A stretch of DNA of 64,000 bases from Apostichopus japonicus. Its lineage: Eukaryota; Echinodermata; Holothuroidea; Aspidochirotida; Stichopodidae. Location of the stretch: NCBI RefSeq assembly GCF_037975245.1, contig NC_092581.1, positions 15,266,303 through 15,330,302 of the forward strand, in the 5' to 3' direction. Shown one piece after another: positions 1 to 14,310 of the stretch. A program made the translations under genes and the position numbers. The notes below the pieces were generated by a model. The model saw only the letters and a program-made list of their open reading frames with translations. It ran no database searches and had not been told where the DNA came from. The first letter of the stretch is position 1. Every line of letters starts with the position of its first letter.

Positions 1-642
1 CATGTTGCATATTTAGACCAGAAGTTCTGGGAAGTCTTTTAGATTTTGTATGTTTCCTAACATGTATAGTTAAAGCCTGTCTCTATATATACTGTGTGTT
101 ATTCTTGCGTATTTCTGTATCTTGACCTGTAGTTTGACCTGTAGTTATCGGGTGTCTTCTGACAAAAACTGTGGTTGTCCTTAATTTAAAAGAACTGACG
201 TAAACAGCAAAGTTCTCACAATTAGCTAATTGCAAAATGCATTATAAATATTTTAATCATTATTTTATATAAAATTATAACCAATCGTAGGTTAAGCTGA
301 GGATAGAGTTGAAGAATAATTAAAATTATACCTTCTTTCTCCAGCCCCATTCCTAACTCTTAATTCTGGCCAGGACTTTCCCCGACAATTTCTTTTAAGT
401 TTTTATTTGATATCTCTTATTCTGTGGCAAGATCATAGCATAACATAAATATCTTCTTTCTGTCTCCGAAAAGTTTGAGAATAAAACTTTTGGTTTTGTT
501 TCCGGAATTTAAATAAACTTTTGGAGTTGTACACAAGGCGACTGGTAAGAGCCTAAACGCTTATATGTGTCCATGCCCTGTAATGTCTATACATATAAGA
601 TGTCTTCTATATATTTATCAGGGACGCGACAACTTATACTTA

Positions 643-865
643 GGCGGAGTGTATAGTCTAGTGGTTAACGCCGGCGTCTCCCAGTCATGAGATCCCCGGT
701 TCGATTCCCGCCGACAGGTGTGTCGTCTGGCAAGGGTGTTGTTCAATAACAACTTCCCGACATGGACGTTAAATGGATGTGTGCCGAGAGATTGGCTTCG
801 GTCAGCTTGCGAGTCTACAAGCCTCCATGGCTTCTTTCGCGAGTTCCTGCTTGCGGGAAGATCAC
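643..865 (+). repeat. tRNA-derived SINE, family A, copy 1
   Basis: It has a box-A-like TAGTCTAGTGGTTAACGCC and a box B GGTTCGATTCC, but the cloverleaf arms no longer pair well, so it is not a working tRNA. The body contains ACGTTAAATG and CTTCGGTCAGCTTG; the 3' end is CGCGAGTTCCTGCTTG with a short hairpin. It matches the copies at 27077 and 43071. Confidence 0.8.
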
Positions 866-2002
866 ATATATATACATACTTCCGGGGGATGTAGCCTCCG
901 GCTCCCCCTCCCACTAACCTCCTCTCCCCTACACATTCCCCTCATCCTCCCCTTCCCACCACCCTCCCCTCCCCCTTCTTAATGAATAAACAATTGAAAA
1001 TTCTTCAACATTGCTTCCCAAATTGCCAAGATAGAGCACAATTTTGCATCCAAGCACCCTGCATTTCCCCAAACTTTCTAAAATAGGAGTGGGAAACTCC
1101 TCCCCTTAGACGACTACCCTGGATGACATCTCCCTCCCCCCCCCCAGTACAAAAATGGTGGCTGCGCACCATCAACTGAAATATGAATCTGTACCGATCT
1201 GCATAATTATACATCTTATCAGCAAAAAGTTTCAGTTATTTTTAACTCTCGATTCGATATACAATATAATTCGCGAATCAATTTTGTAGAGAGTGAAAAT
1301 GATTTTTTTCTGAAAGAAAAACAGTAATAACTGATTTTTTATTTGTCCTTTAGTGATTTTTATTTAGAGAACGTCAAGTTGCCAATAAAACATTTCTAAA
1401 CAAAGAAAATCGGTTGATTTGTTCATCAAATATAAAGCTTTATTAAATTGATAGCAAAGAGATCGAGCATTGCCTTACTGAAAGATGTCGGTTATGGTAT
1501 CTTTGGGATGTTCTGATAACATCCATTGAGCATCCAGTAAAATGACCTAAATTACCGCTTGCGGATGCCGACACCCTAACACCATAATTTTGATTATAAT
1601 TGCACCACAGAAACAGGCCTATGATAACACCAATATATACTACACAGTTATATCTTTACATGTAAAAATACTTAGAGTTTAATGAAGCCTGTCTATCTGA
1701 TAACGGTCCATCGGTTACAATGTTATGAGCGAGCCTCTAAGTAATCTTGAAACTTAAACTATACTTATTTATGCTTAATATAACCTTAAACTTGAAAAGA
1801 AAATCCGTTTTAATCTAGTGTGTACAAATAATTTCACAGACCTGAATCTCTTTAAATATGTCTCGAATATTCTAAAAATTGCGATTTATGAAGACGTGAA
1901 ACTATATAGAGTTATAGTACACTTAACCTCAACATGACACAGATGAACGCTTCACGATACGATTCGATATGTCTTATAAAGATGTACGTTTCAAATTGTT
2001 TG

Positions 2003-2006
<4 letters not shown>

Positions 2007-2054
<48 letters not shown>
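2007..2054. repeat. (TA)n microsatellite
   Basis: About 24 uninterrupted TA units in intergenic DNA. Confidence 0.95.
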
Positions 2055-2056
<2 letters not shown>

Positions 2057-5000
2057 AATAAAGGGTTGCACAGAAGTTTATACATTACCATTCAGGCTTT
2101 GGGACGTAACATACACTGGATGGCTGAAATAAATTCTACGTTCCTCAGCGTATATATGTTTCTTCGGTAGACCAGATAAACTGAGGCATCTTCTTAAACC
2201 TCAAAACATCCTCTAACAAATATCCACGAGAAAAAAGAATCCTCTAAAATTTACTCTTGAAAATAATACTTTCAGCTCATTTCTTAATCAATTCTTGCCT
2301 TGCACCTTTCATAACCGATTAATCTGGCCTCTCTGCCTCTTTCTCTGTGTCTCCGTGTAGAGGTACTTTCTCGTGTTTAGCTTGTAACTTCAGAACACTC
2401 CAGATCGTAAAACAGGAAAGAGACAGAAGAAGAAGATGCAGAAAGAACGGTAGTCGTATAACAGCAGCAGACGAGCTAAATTAATTTGCTATGTGCGTCT
2501 CGCTTTGTGTACACAGTATTACAATCTCAATTTTAACCGCTCAACATCGGTTGTCAGTTGGGAGTTATATTCTATAGTCGCGGCGTTTGAACTACATCTT
2601 CCCATATCTAATATAGAACCTAAAATGACTATCGGCAAACCAAATCCCTCGGCTTATAAACCGGGCAAATGTCAGCATTCATCAACTGGAAAAAGTTCAA
2701 AGGAGATGGCCATTATTTGACAGATTCATAGCTAGATTCTAAAAGCTTTTTTGTTGTGAGTTTGATATATATATATCACTATAACCGTTTGGACATGAAG
2801 AAATGTTATTAGTTTGATTGTTAAGGAGAAAATAGACATATTAAAAAGAGTCACCTTTAAAAGATATATATAGAAAACATTCTTTTACGGTTTAACCGCT
2901 CTATGATCTACGTTTACTGGCATTCAAATACAATTCGTCTGATGAATTTGACCGATTTTGGTTACTAATATCTGGCAAGTTTAGGGCAACTTCGGAAGGC
3001 GGTTTGCCCTATAATTGTTTGACTAATAGTTTTTATTGCCTTTACTTACAGTTTAACTTACATTTGGATGATAGTATTTACTATAGACCTGTATTTGTAG
3101 CATACCCACAAAAACGTTGTTTATAGTATAATTAAAGCTTGCAACATGATATGCCTTAAATAAGTTTATATCAGAATATTTAATACCATGCACGTGACTG
3201 GTTGATCAGCATTGACAGAAGTATACTGTTCATAAGGAAAACGCGCAGTCAAGTTTTAAATATATAGATAACTGTGGCTTATGCATTAATTATTGTTCCG
3301 GAAATATAAACTTATGATGACGTATATATGCGGCAAGATACAGTTGCTGTTCTCGATTTTTTACTAACAGCAAAAGTGTAATGTATATAGTTAAATTACA
3401 AATATATAAGAGGATGCGAAGATTAAAACAACATGTTTGGCGTTTCGAACACTGGCTTAGGTTATAGTAACGACATTTTGTTTCACATTTCGTAACAATA
3501 ACTTATTAATTAATTTTATGACATTTACAAGTGTAAATTTGTCCGAACTTGTGTCTAAGGAAGCTTTTCTATAGCTAACATGCCATCATCACATTTCCCA
3601 TGTCAACAAGCTGTCACAAACCATTATAGTCCATGCATGCAGCCATCCAAGGTACAGAATTAGGCAAAGCCATCACTTTGTACATTAAAGGAGTATTCCA
3701 AACTTAACTGAGACATTAATATTGTGCTAGAAAATAGATACGCCTCGTTGAAAAGAATCATATGAAACTTGGCATATGTACAGGTAAAAGTAAATTATAT
3801 ATCTGCTATATAATCTCCCCTTAATACTGTTATTAATCTCTTGAAATGCCTATAACTGCCGCATATTGGGAGAAAAAAAGCTTTTAACTTTCAGATTTAC
3901 AGAGTACCACCTTTTTTTCCACCAATACTTACATGTGATTTATCCCATCGAATCAATATCGGAAGTCTCCTTTAAGTAGTCATTAGCAATCAATCGATAA
4001 CCCATTCTATCTCACTATGGATGAGCACGTTTCATGAATCAAGTGACCAGTTTCCTGTGATAGTATTTGCCTAATTGATATGCTAGAATGGTTAAGTATA
4101 AGCATTTGTTTATTTTTCATGAGAATGAAGAGTTAAAACCTTTAGATCATGTTTAGCAAAAAAAAAATCAGACTAAGTATTATTATTATTTTGTTTAGTC
4201 GTCATGCGTTCGTTGATGATGAACTCATATACACTTGAATGTTTTATGCGACATTTTTAAGCGAATTTCTGTCTATCAGAATACAAAATATCATCACAGA
4301 ATCTTACTCCATGCATGCAGGCCAGTTAGTGGTCGGGTAGACCTACTTTGAGTATTAACCACATGAAGAACTGTATAGAACCAGTGTTAATTTGGGTGTA
4401 GCTTAAATTATCAATTTTAAAATGGCGGATATTTATATCCGCTTCCAAAAGTGGTAGTAAAAAAAAAAATCTAAGCTACTACAAATAATGCTCACTATAC
4501 CGGACTGGGGCCAATTCCAGCGAGCTATCCTTATCAAAAAATGGAAAGTAATGAAGGCAACACCAGGTATAGACTATATTAGAGAAAATTTTGTGGTCCA
4601 ACAAAAACTAACCTGATATTGTAATAAATCTTCGAGTGACCCTTTTTTACTTACTTTACGATTATATTCTGTCATAGGTATTCACCCTATCTTCATGTTT
4701 GATGTTATCATATGTGTAGTCTCATATATGTTTCATATTGCGTGATCATCCGACTCTCGTGGCTTTTATCAGTTAAAAGTGGTAAAAGTAATTACCCGTT
4801 AATCATGTGTGTTATAATTTCTTAACATGTATTTCATTTACGACCAGTTGCTAATGAGAAGGGCTTACAAACAGACAATACTAAACACACAATCCAATGA
4901 ACGCATAATGATTGACTGAACTAACCCAGACTACGCTATAATAATTTCTTCCACATTTTAACAGAAAGTGAATGACACTTTAACGCAAAACACTTAAAAT

Positions 5001-5137
5001 CTGCATATCTAGAACCATATTTACAAGGTATACTTAATCGTAAACATAGGGACAGTAGTTTAGACTCCTAACCAGTCATTAATTGAAACAGGCTTTGAGT
5101 AATGAATTCGTCAGTTAGTAATTTTTTTTTTTAAATT

Positions 5138-5420
5138 AACAGTACAAACTGTTCAAGTCATGTACATTAGGTGCACAGTAGCATCTGCTGACAGGTGTAA
5201 CGCCGTGTGTTACGGTGTTACTATAACACACTTAAGTGTATACTGATTAACGGTTGTCTCTTATTCACAGTATACAAACTGATCAAGCCATGTACATTAG
5301 GTGCACAGTAGCATCTGCTGACAGGTCTAACATGTGTTACGACGTTGTAACACACTTCAGTTTATACTGATTAACGGTTGTCTCTTATTCACAGTATAAA
5401 CTGATCAAGCCATGTACATT
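5138..5420. repeat. direct duplication, ~131 bp, 2.2 copies
   Basis: CATGTACATTAGGTGCACAG occurs at about 5159 and 5289 and a third partial copy near 5411, with GATTAACGGTTGTCTCTTAT between. Intergenic; no reading frame seen. Confidence 0.85.
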
Positions 5421-6697
5421 GGGTGAGTGTGATTCATCATTTGTAGATATCTTCAAATTGCTTTAAGCGTCTGAGATAAGAACATGTCCGTTTGTAAGGT
5501 TGTAAGACGATACGGTTACTAAATTTTATATAAACGGTTAGATCTTATCATGGAATTGTAGTTTAAGAAAGTAAAGTTACATAAAACCATATCCGAAATA
5601 GCCATCGGCAGAGGCATCGAGACCAAAACGACAAATATGTCACAGAGGCCCCTAATTTTTCTTAAATACATTCTGAAAACGAGACTACACAATTCCTTTT
5701 ATTCTATATTTTCCGGGATCCTTTTAATACTTCCTAGGGCTCCCGCAATTCACCATGGTCCCCTACCCCCCCCCCCCCCAACCTATCTCATCAGGCTTTA
5801 TCATGAGATATTTATGACATCCAAGGGATAATTTCTCGCACCCACTACGAGGTTGAAACTCTTATTATGCCGCAGTGTCCCAATAGTCTCTATATAAGTC
5901 CATGTACAGCATACTGCGGCTGTCTCGTATATCACTCCGTATGTGATTATTCTTCATCATATAGATATAAAGTAGGTCATGTTTCTTTTATATGAAATTG
6001 GGTTAATCTGTTTTAACGTATAAAATAGAAACACGTTTATTCCGCTGTAAGATAGCTACGACTTCTCAAAGCTGTACAGACGGTTAAAACATTCTGGTAG
6101 AGTCAATCAGTTGGATTTTTTTTAGAACATGAAATTGCGTCAAACAGTATCCAAAATAGCCATGGGCTATTGATAAGATTTTCAAGAGATGATTTTCCCG
6201 CGCCCCAAGACGAGGTTCACACTTTCATTACACGTTGAATTATCATACACAATCTCTCTGTCGTTGTGTTTTGTGTAAAGAGTATATGCTGCCGCTGTCT
6301 TGTGTATATATATATATATATACTTATCCTTCACCTACATATAGATAAGGCAAGAACAAGGCATTATTCAAGCAGTTATTTGTGTCTCCCAAAACTTCAG
6401 ACAATTTTCAAACATTAATTTATCAATTTTGAATTATTAATACGACCTGTCATTGGTCAGCAGGATCGTGAAGTCATCCGTCCATTTTTTTTTTTGCTGC
6501 TCCTTATAATTTGGTTCGTTTTCTTGTCATTATACCGTCCTTGATTCTTCGTCTTCTTCTTCTCTTGATGGCGGAAGCCTCGCAAGAGTAATTTTGAGAT
6601 AAATTAAGCTTTCGATCTTACATAGCCAGTAATACTGTCCTATTTACTTCGGGTAATTTATAATTGTCAACCAAGATGTGTGGGTTGTCTGATATAC

Positions 6698-6995
<298 letters not shown>

Positions 6996-8374
6996 ACCTC
7001 AAAGCATATAGTTGGGTCAATATTTCTTAACAGTACAATCAAGAAAAATGTGGAGGGGCGGAAGTATCATTCCGCCTCCCCCCCCACTTCGCAAGTCAGA
7101 AAACCCTTTTTTCATTTCCAAATGAGGAAAAAATATCTCATTTGGAGCACCAAATTGCATCTAAGGCCAGGTGAAAATACAAAATTAAGTTTACAAAATG
7201 GAGTGGGTGTTGAAGTGTGCTATATTGCACCAAATTGCATCTGAGGCCACCTGGAAATGCACAAAAATTCCAAAGGGGAGGGGGACACCCCCTCCTCTTA
7301 GACCCCTCCCCCAGGCCGGCCATCAGTCTTCAGCCCCCCACTCAAAAGTACCTTCCTACGCAACTGAGTACAATACCCAGAACGCGTGTAGGGGTGTGAT
7401 CCAGGGACAACGGAACCAGGGGGCAAGTGTCCCCCCCCCCCCGCCCCCCCCCCCCCCAGGTCAGTGCTTGACACATGCAGAGACAGTAATGTGGCAGTTC
7501 CTGTGATGGTGCTAATCAAAATTCCATAGGAAAACAGGAAAAAACGTTATTACCATTAAACGTTTGCAGCGCATTCCATATGTTGTCGAAAACAAACGTC
7601 ATTCCCATCATATGATAGTCTGTTGTATATATTAATCTGAACCAAACATGTTTTGGTTTCGTTTATTAGCATTCATAAAACGATGGATTAATATTAATAT
7701 TAACAATTTAGCCCGCACCAAGGAGCCTACGGAATCGTCAATTTTGGCTAAAAGGAGCTTTCCAGAGTTTGGCATGCATGTATTTATTATAGCTGAATAT
7801 CTTGAAACCGAAACCGGTGTAGAAACATTACCATGGTATTTACTTTTTCTTTAGACTGGCGCATGAAGAGTAAATTTCTGTGCCTAAAGGTTTCCTTTAA
7901 TTCTACTTTGGGAAACTCCCTCTAATTCATCCCTGCAGGCCTCTGAAGTGACGTTGAAGTGTCAGAGAGTTACATGCAGTGTTATTTAGAATGTATAAAA
8001 CCATGTATTAACATAAACAATTAGGCCGGGGTTGAGTCGGTGACTTCGCCTCATTCTTGTTTATTTGTTAAAGCAACATTCTAGATAGGTTTCAAGAATA
8101 TATATTAAAGGTGAAAATATCTTGAACGACGTTAAAAAGGTATATAGTTTTCCTACTATGTAGAACTATATGAAACATTAATATGAGGTTTCCACCTGAA
8201 TTGAGCCGTAGCGTTTGCCGGACGAAAGGATACAGTTTCGAACTTATAACGGTTAAACAAGAATATCAATCGTTTATGTGTGTTTGTTGTTATGTATATT
8301 GTTAATTAAATTGTTAAATCATTCAAATTTCTGCTGAATCTTGCAATATTATGAGCATTTAATTGTTCCTTGTA

Positions 8375-8470
8375 AATGTTGCCACGTTGCAACATTATGT
8401 GTATTTCAATATTCTTTGTTAATGGTGTCATGTTGCAACATTATGCGTATTAAATCGTTCTTTGATAAAT
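8375..8470. repeat. short tandem repeat around GTTGCAACATTATG
   Basis: GTTGCAACATTATGTGTATT and GTTGCAACATTATGCGTATT lie 53 bases apart with similar surroundings (TTCTTTGTTAA / TTCTTTGATAA). Intergenic. Confidence 0.65.
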
Positions 8471-10139
8471 GTCGAATTTCCTTTCGCTGTAGAATGCATG
8501 TCACATGCCATGGTATCCACTGGAGTACAACCTTTACCTCTTAAATGGATTGAATATTTTAAGTTGGTTTTAAGTTGGTTTGGTGTTCTTATCAAAACCC
8601 TTTCGTTGATTTAACGAAATTAAAATTTCCAAGTGTTCTCCTCCCATTCTCCTTTCCAGTCCTCCAACCCACCCTCATCCCTCACCCCAACCCAACCAAA
8701 GACAAGAACCTATCCGAAACCCCATGTAGTCATAACACTTATTATTGTAGCCTGCATTCTTAACCAGTTTAGTCGGAGTTCCCGTGAGCTGTGAGCAGCG
8801 TATTTTATAGAGTTTAAGCAGAATTATTGACGTTTGTATGGTTAACCATTTATAGATGTTCAATTTTAATTTCATTTCAATCCATTATATCAATATTGCA
8901 AAGAGATATGTGACACTCAGCGACGTTAATAAATTTATTTATAAACAAAATATTTATACCGCGAGTGGTAAATTCAGCGTTTTGTATTTTTCTATACATT
9001 ATGGTATTTTTTTTCAATAAAACTACCAAAATTCGTGAAAAACCGTGACTTTATAATCACCTTCACAAAATTTCTTCTGATTGGTCAATTATGATCACGT
9101 GAGCAGATATAGTCTCACCCCCGTTATTCACATCCACCAGCGCGCCTATCATTGATATGAAATGTTCTTCGTTTGTGCAGGTTTAATGCTATAAGGAAAT
9201 GTATTCTGTAGTTCACGGTGTGTTTGGTTTATTTTAACTGCGAATTTCCTAAAAAGCCTATAACTCTGAGGATATGTGGTTATCTACTTAAACATAAATG
9301 ACATATGTTTGTTTTATAGTATTTGGTTTTTCATTTCTACTTCATTTTACGTTACCAAAACAAAAACACAAAGTAAATGTTTCGCTCTTTTTCCTAACCT
9401 TTTCCATTTTAACATATTCAGCTTTCATTTGGAGAAATAAGGAATTCAAGATCAATATTCAAATATATGTGGTATTTTTCAGTTATATTAACCGACTAGA
9501 AATTTCACCTTTTCAACTCTCAAAGATTCATACCATCACTAAGCAGAACAGCCATGTAATTCCAATATCTCGTGGATATATAGACCCGAGGAATGTGTGA
9601 CATGTGTGTGTAGGTAAGTTAACGAGAACCACGTAAATGAGAAGTAATAACAGAGTTAATGCGATAAGCACACATTAAGAGTATAACAACCACGATATGT
9701 GTACTCTAAGAGCGCCTTTAATTACTCTAACGGGTTCTTGCGATTCTGATATTTTCTCTCTTTCTTTCCCTCGCTATCTCCACCCTCTCTCTCTTCCTAT
9801 CTCTTAGCAAGAAATTTGAGAATTTGTAACCGGGGCAAAATCATTATTAATTCAAAAAATATAGAGCTCACGTAAATCTTTTCATGTCTTTAACATACCT
9901 TTTAAGATGCAATACTATTTCTTAGTAAACGGATGCTTATTGTGTGTGAGAATTAACCAATCAACATTTAGTTTATGCATGGTTAATTTAAGGAGACTTC
10001 GTTAACCAATCACAGTATAATACACAGAAAACTGTTAACATGTTGTATTATTGTCGAGGTGCATAGCCAGTTAGTTATCTTTCGGGGGGGGGCAGTAACG
10101 GTGTCCGTCCATGGGAGGGGGGGTCTAATGGGAATCTTT

Positions 10140-10400
10140 GTTTGGGTAAGAGTGCTTAGGGATGTGTCTTATAGTTTTTTCAGTTGCAATATTTGGATTA
10201 ATACTCGATATGTCTACAATATTGGGGGGAGGGGGAGGGGGAGGGGGTAAGGGTGCTAAGATGTAAAATGGTTGTATCATATATCCATTGTTTGAACTAC
10301 AGTGCAGTAAAATAATCTAGGCATGTGCCTTAGTTTCTTCAGTTGCAATATTTTGATTAATACTCGACAGGTCTACAATATTTGGGGGGGGGGGGGGGAT
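10140..10400. repeat. duplication ending in poly-G, two copies ~175 bp apart
   Basis: TTCAGTTGCAATATTTGGAT...CTACAATATT then a G run occurs near 10180-10235 and again near 10338-10395. Both copies end in long G tracts, as do many repeats in this window. Confidence 0.75.
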
Positions 10401-10799
10401 TGGTAGCTTAAACGCAATTATTTGCTTTAAACAATTACTTGACCTGTATACAGAATAGAGAAGCACTGCTTAAGACATTCGACGGTGATCAGTTTTATTG
10501 CCATTAGATGCCTTCTTTTGTGTGATTAAAAAACATGCGAAGGTTTAAAAGAGAGGTCGCGCTTTCAAAATCACTGAGAAGGTCTGACTGAAAGTATTAG
10601 AAAATTGTACATAAAAATGGGGTTATCTAGAGGCTAACTCTAGACTCTTCACATGAATGCAACATTAAACGTAAGAGCAGTCTTGTAAGGCGTTTATCAC
10701 GCAATTTCGTCCTAGATAAAAGCCCTAAATTGCAGCAATTGTTTTGAAAACTGCCATTTAATAGGAATATGGTATGATACACATATATTACTAGACACT

Positions 10800-11135
10800 T
10801 ATATAGCGCTGCTACAACTTAGCCTTGGTCATTGGTAACTTGTCACACCTACACACCAAAGCGTGCCCAATTCAATCAACCTCTCCTGGGGCACCACAGT
10901 GCACCACAACCACGTGTCTCCCGGGGGACTTCCCATAGGGTGCAGCCACAAACCGGCGCACGAAACTATATTTACAAGTTTCCTCGCAAGTCCCCATTTA
11001 TACACCTGGGTGAAGAGAGGCAATGGAGATAAAGTGCCTTGCCCAAGGACACAACGCAATGATCTAGCCAGGGCTCAAACCCGTAATCCTTAGATCACCA
11101 GTCCACTGTCTTAACCACTTGACCAAAACGCCCCC
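10800..11135 (-). repeat. tRNA-derived SINE, family B, copy 1
   Basis: On the minus strand a tRNA-like head (TTGGTCAAGTGGTTAAGACA) is followed by TGTCCTTGGGCAAGGCACTT, CCATTGCCTCTCTTCACCC and a tail containing AGCGCTATATAAGTG. This central core recurs at 34845 and 37535 and is typical of SINEs with a LINE-like 3' tail. Confidence 0.78.
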
Positions 11136-13169
11136 ACAAGCTAGTATGAAATAGTTTATCAGTTCAAAAAATGTCCAAATTCATCATAGGTTTAAAAAGA
11201 AAACTGTATAACCTATGCGAGCCACAACGACTAATTATAGTAACTATAATAGGTTATAACACCTGCAATAAGTTATAGTTAACATAAAATAACGTGCATA
11301 TTCATAACGCATGCATACATAATTGACAGTACAAAGGCGTTCATTTTACTAACCCAGGATTTAGCTGATTATACGAACGACGTTTCCTTAAACTTTTAAC
11401 GCCTGGCCATTCATAAAAAAAATATCATAAGGAAGGAATACTTCCAGACATATCTCGCGCTGAGAATATTTTCTTTTCATAAAATTCAAATGATGCAACC
11501 CTCATAAAATCTACGCCATAATGTCCATCACCACTCTGTGACGAACGCAATTTAATCACAATGGTGACAGCGGTGGGACGAGACGTCACGTGAGGCTATA
11601 GACGTATATGAGACCGTGTCAAGACACTTCTGATGAGAGAACCGACAAGCTAGTAATAATTTCAATCCCAGAATTCTATAGGGTATCTAAAAGTATGATA
11701 CACCTGACAGATCAATCGTGGATAATATATTTCTATTATTAGCGGAGACATTTTTGGAATTTATAATGGAACCGAAATTAATCGAAAACAAGGTCCACCG
11801 AAACATATCACTTTCTTCTTCTTCTTTTTTCTTCTACCCTCTCTTTCTTTCTGAATTTTTTTTCCCTTCAATCATCCTGGAATATGTTCAAACATGTGAA
11901 GAAGTGTAAAGAAGTTTCACCCTCAATTCTCATGGTTCTTTGAAACTTGAAAAGGCACAACAACGATATTTCACGAATGGGGAAAATAAACGCCCGCGGG
12001 CCGCCTTTCCAAAAACCCAGACTGCAGGTAAAGTCGGTTCTCATTGGGTAGTTTTTCGCAATGAGAAAAACGTAAGTTACTAATTGATGCTTCTCTGTGT
12101 TGAAGAGCCTTTTAAATTTTATACTTGTACAAAAAACTTTTAGAATCATGAAGTCAAGCTATCTAATGAATTATTCGGCTGACTTGAACCGCCGAATAAT
12201 AACTTTTTTTGTAAACTTATTTCACTGTTAAGACGCTTACATTTCGTGAAATATTGATGAGCTTTGCTATATATTCAAAGACCTAGTATGGCTTGAACAA
12301 CTTAATTCGACATTTTTTTTTTTTTATAGTTTCTCGTTTTGTATTCATTTTGCTGATTTGAACAGTTATTTCAAAATTTATTTCCTGCAACTTGTCTAAG
12401 GGCTGTCATATTAAAGTTTATATCCATTTTTTTTTTCAATAAAAAATTGAGTTCCTACTTTTATAAGTACCGTCTTGATAAAGATGACAATTTTTTGGAA
12501 TAATATATTTTTTTCAGTATTCTAAGATTTCAATTTCAGGACAACTTTGTTTGATTCGACCTTTCTCTTCGTATGAAATATACTATCATCTCGATGTTGT
12601 TTTTTTAAAGAAGTCATTTTTAATTTAAAATCCTTATGTTATAATATTTCTTCCATGCATATACTGCAGACAAAAGGACCGTTTTCATAAAAATAAAAAA
12701 AAAATAAAAACTAAAAAAAGCAGTTTTAAAGACTTTTCATTATTGCAACATGTAAATTAAAATTGATATATACTAATTCCAAAAATGCATGAGAGAGATA
12801 CATAATCGTAAATGTCGTTATTAATCCGAGTGCTTCATTCTAATAAAACAACTTATTAATGAAAACCAATGGCAAACGATCAAGCTCATCCTTACAAACA
12901 ACAATAAAACCTTTCCCGTTTTTCCCGCTTCTTCTCCTTTTTTTATAGCCACGTTTCATCGTTTTTTCTTACTTTGTTCTGTTTCACTGTTTTCGTTTCT
13001 ATTGGGAACGATATTGTTTCCCTTCATATTGTCGAGAAGTTTGGAACCGGCAAGGAAGGTCGTAATTCCACTGTATCGAACAATACTAGTTCTGTTTTTG
13101 GTAACATATTTTGCCGTACTCTAGAGATCAAACATGATGCTAACATGATGCATGATACATGATATTAAA

Positions 13170-13181
13170 TATGTATGTATG

Positions 13182-13228
<47 letters not shown>

Positions 13229-13240
13229 TTAATATTTAAT

Positions 13241-13331
<91 letters not shown>

Positions 13332-13375
13332 ATATATATATATATATATACATACATATTTAATATTTATATAAA
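13170..13375. repeat. (TA)n with ATTTAATA interruptions
   Basis: Compound AT microsatellite with TATGTA and TATTTAATATTTAAT blocks; strongly self-complementary. Any reading frame across it is an artefact of the repeat. Confidence 0.95.
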
Positions 13376-14199
13376 TATCAGTATTAATACGGCAAGTACA
13401 TATCTCCTGAAGATATAATCAGATAACATTATAACTCAACTTTTAGAATCCAACACTGACAATGTCTGCAAACCAGAGAGTAAAGTTTAGAGAAGTATAC
13501 ATGCATTAGTTATAAAATGTTATCCATAATATCAGCAATGCAAACCCGGATACATGCCTACATTCTTCTTTTACCCAAACCGCCTGCATGGACTTCCAAA
13601 CACTCTAGCCTACGAGCTGACGAACTTTAACGTACCTGAAGTTTCATTTAAATAAATGATATACCTTGGGCTAATGATGAACTAAGGTGATTTTTTTTTG
13701 GCAAATACCTTTACGTTCCTCCCCTTAATGATATTAACAGACTGTATTCTGTAAGAATGACGGGTATCACGCATATCTTGCTACGGGGCCGGCCGGCCGT
13801 CATCGCACCAAGTTACGCTCGTAACTGCATAAAGTTCCTCTCCGCGTACGGTCCATTTAGAATAAAGTGACATATAATGACAAACCTCTTCTCCTGTCAT
13901 CAGTTATAAATTTTTAAGTAATTAAAAAGTTCAAAAAACGATATAAAAAGCGGACATAGTCTGTTTGAGCAATGTCTGATGATAGAGAACTGACTCATAT
14001 GAAGTTTTTGTCAATTTGTATCTATAATGCGATTTATGGCAAGTCTAACAACAGACAAACTGTTGTACTGCGTTAGCAAAGGATTGGCAAAGATATTTAA
14101 ATAATGAAGAAACATACAGAGATGAACTTAATTACGAATATGATAAGACAAAGATATCGCGTGCAACATTTCAGTAATTTGTGAATTGATATGCTGTGA

Positions 14200-14276
14200 T
14201 ATATATATATGTATCACATATATCCCATATATCACACACACACACACACCCACACACACACACACATATATATATA

Positions 14277-14310
<34 letters not shown>
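14200..14310. repeat. compound (TA)n/(CA)n microsatellite
   Basis: A CA run of about 20 units between two TA runs, in intergenic DNA. Confidence 0.93.

Noticed and set aside
650-720. Possible functional tRNA gene
   Set aside because: Box A and box B are present, but the T stem and acceptor arm do not pair and the same head begins a dispersed SINE with two more copies in the window.
9298-9600. 100-codon open frame in intergenic DNA
   Set aside because: Low-complexity Phe/Ile/Lys content, no motif, no splice or promoter support; expected by chance in A/T-rich DNA of this length.
13165-13353. Minus-strand frame of alternating Tyr and Ile
   Set aside because: Translation of an AT microsatellite.
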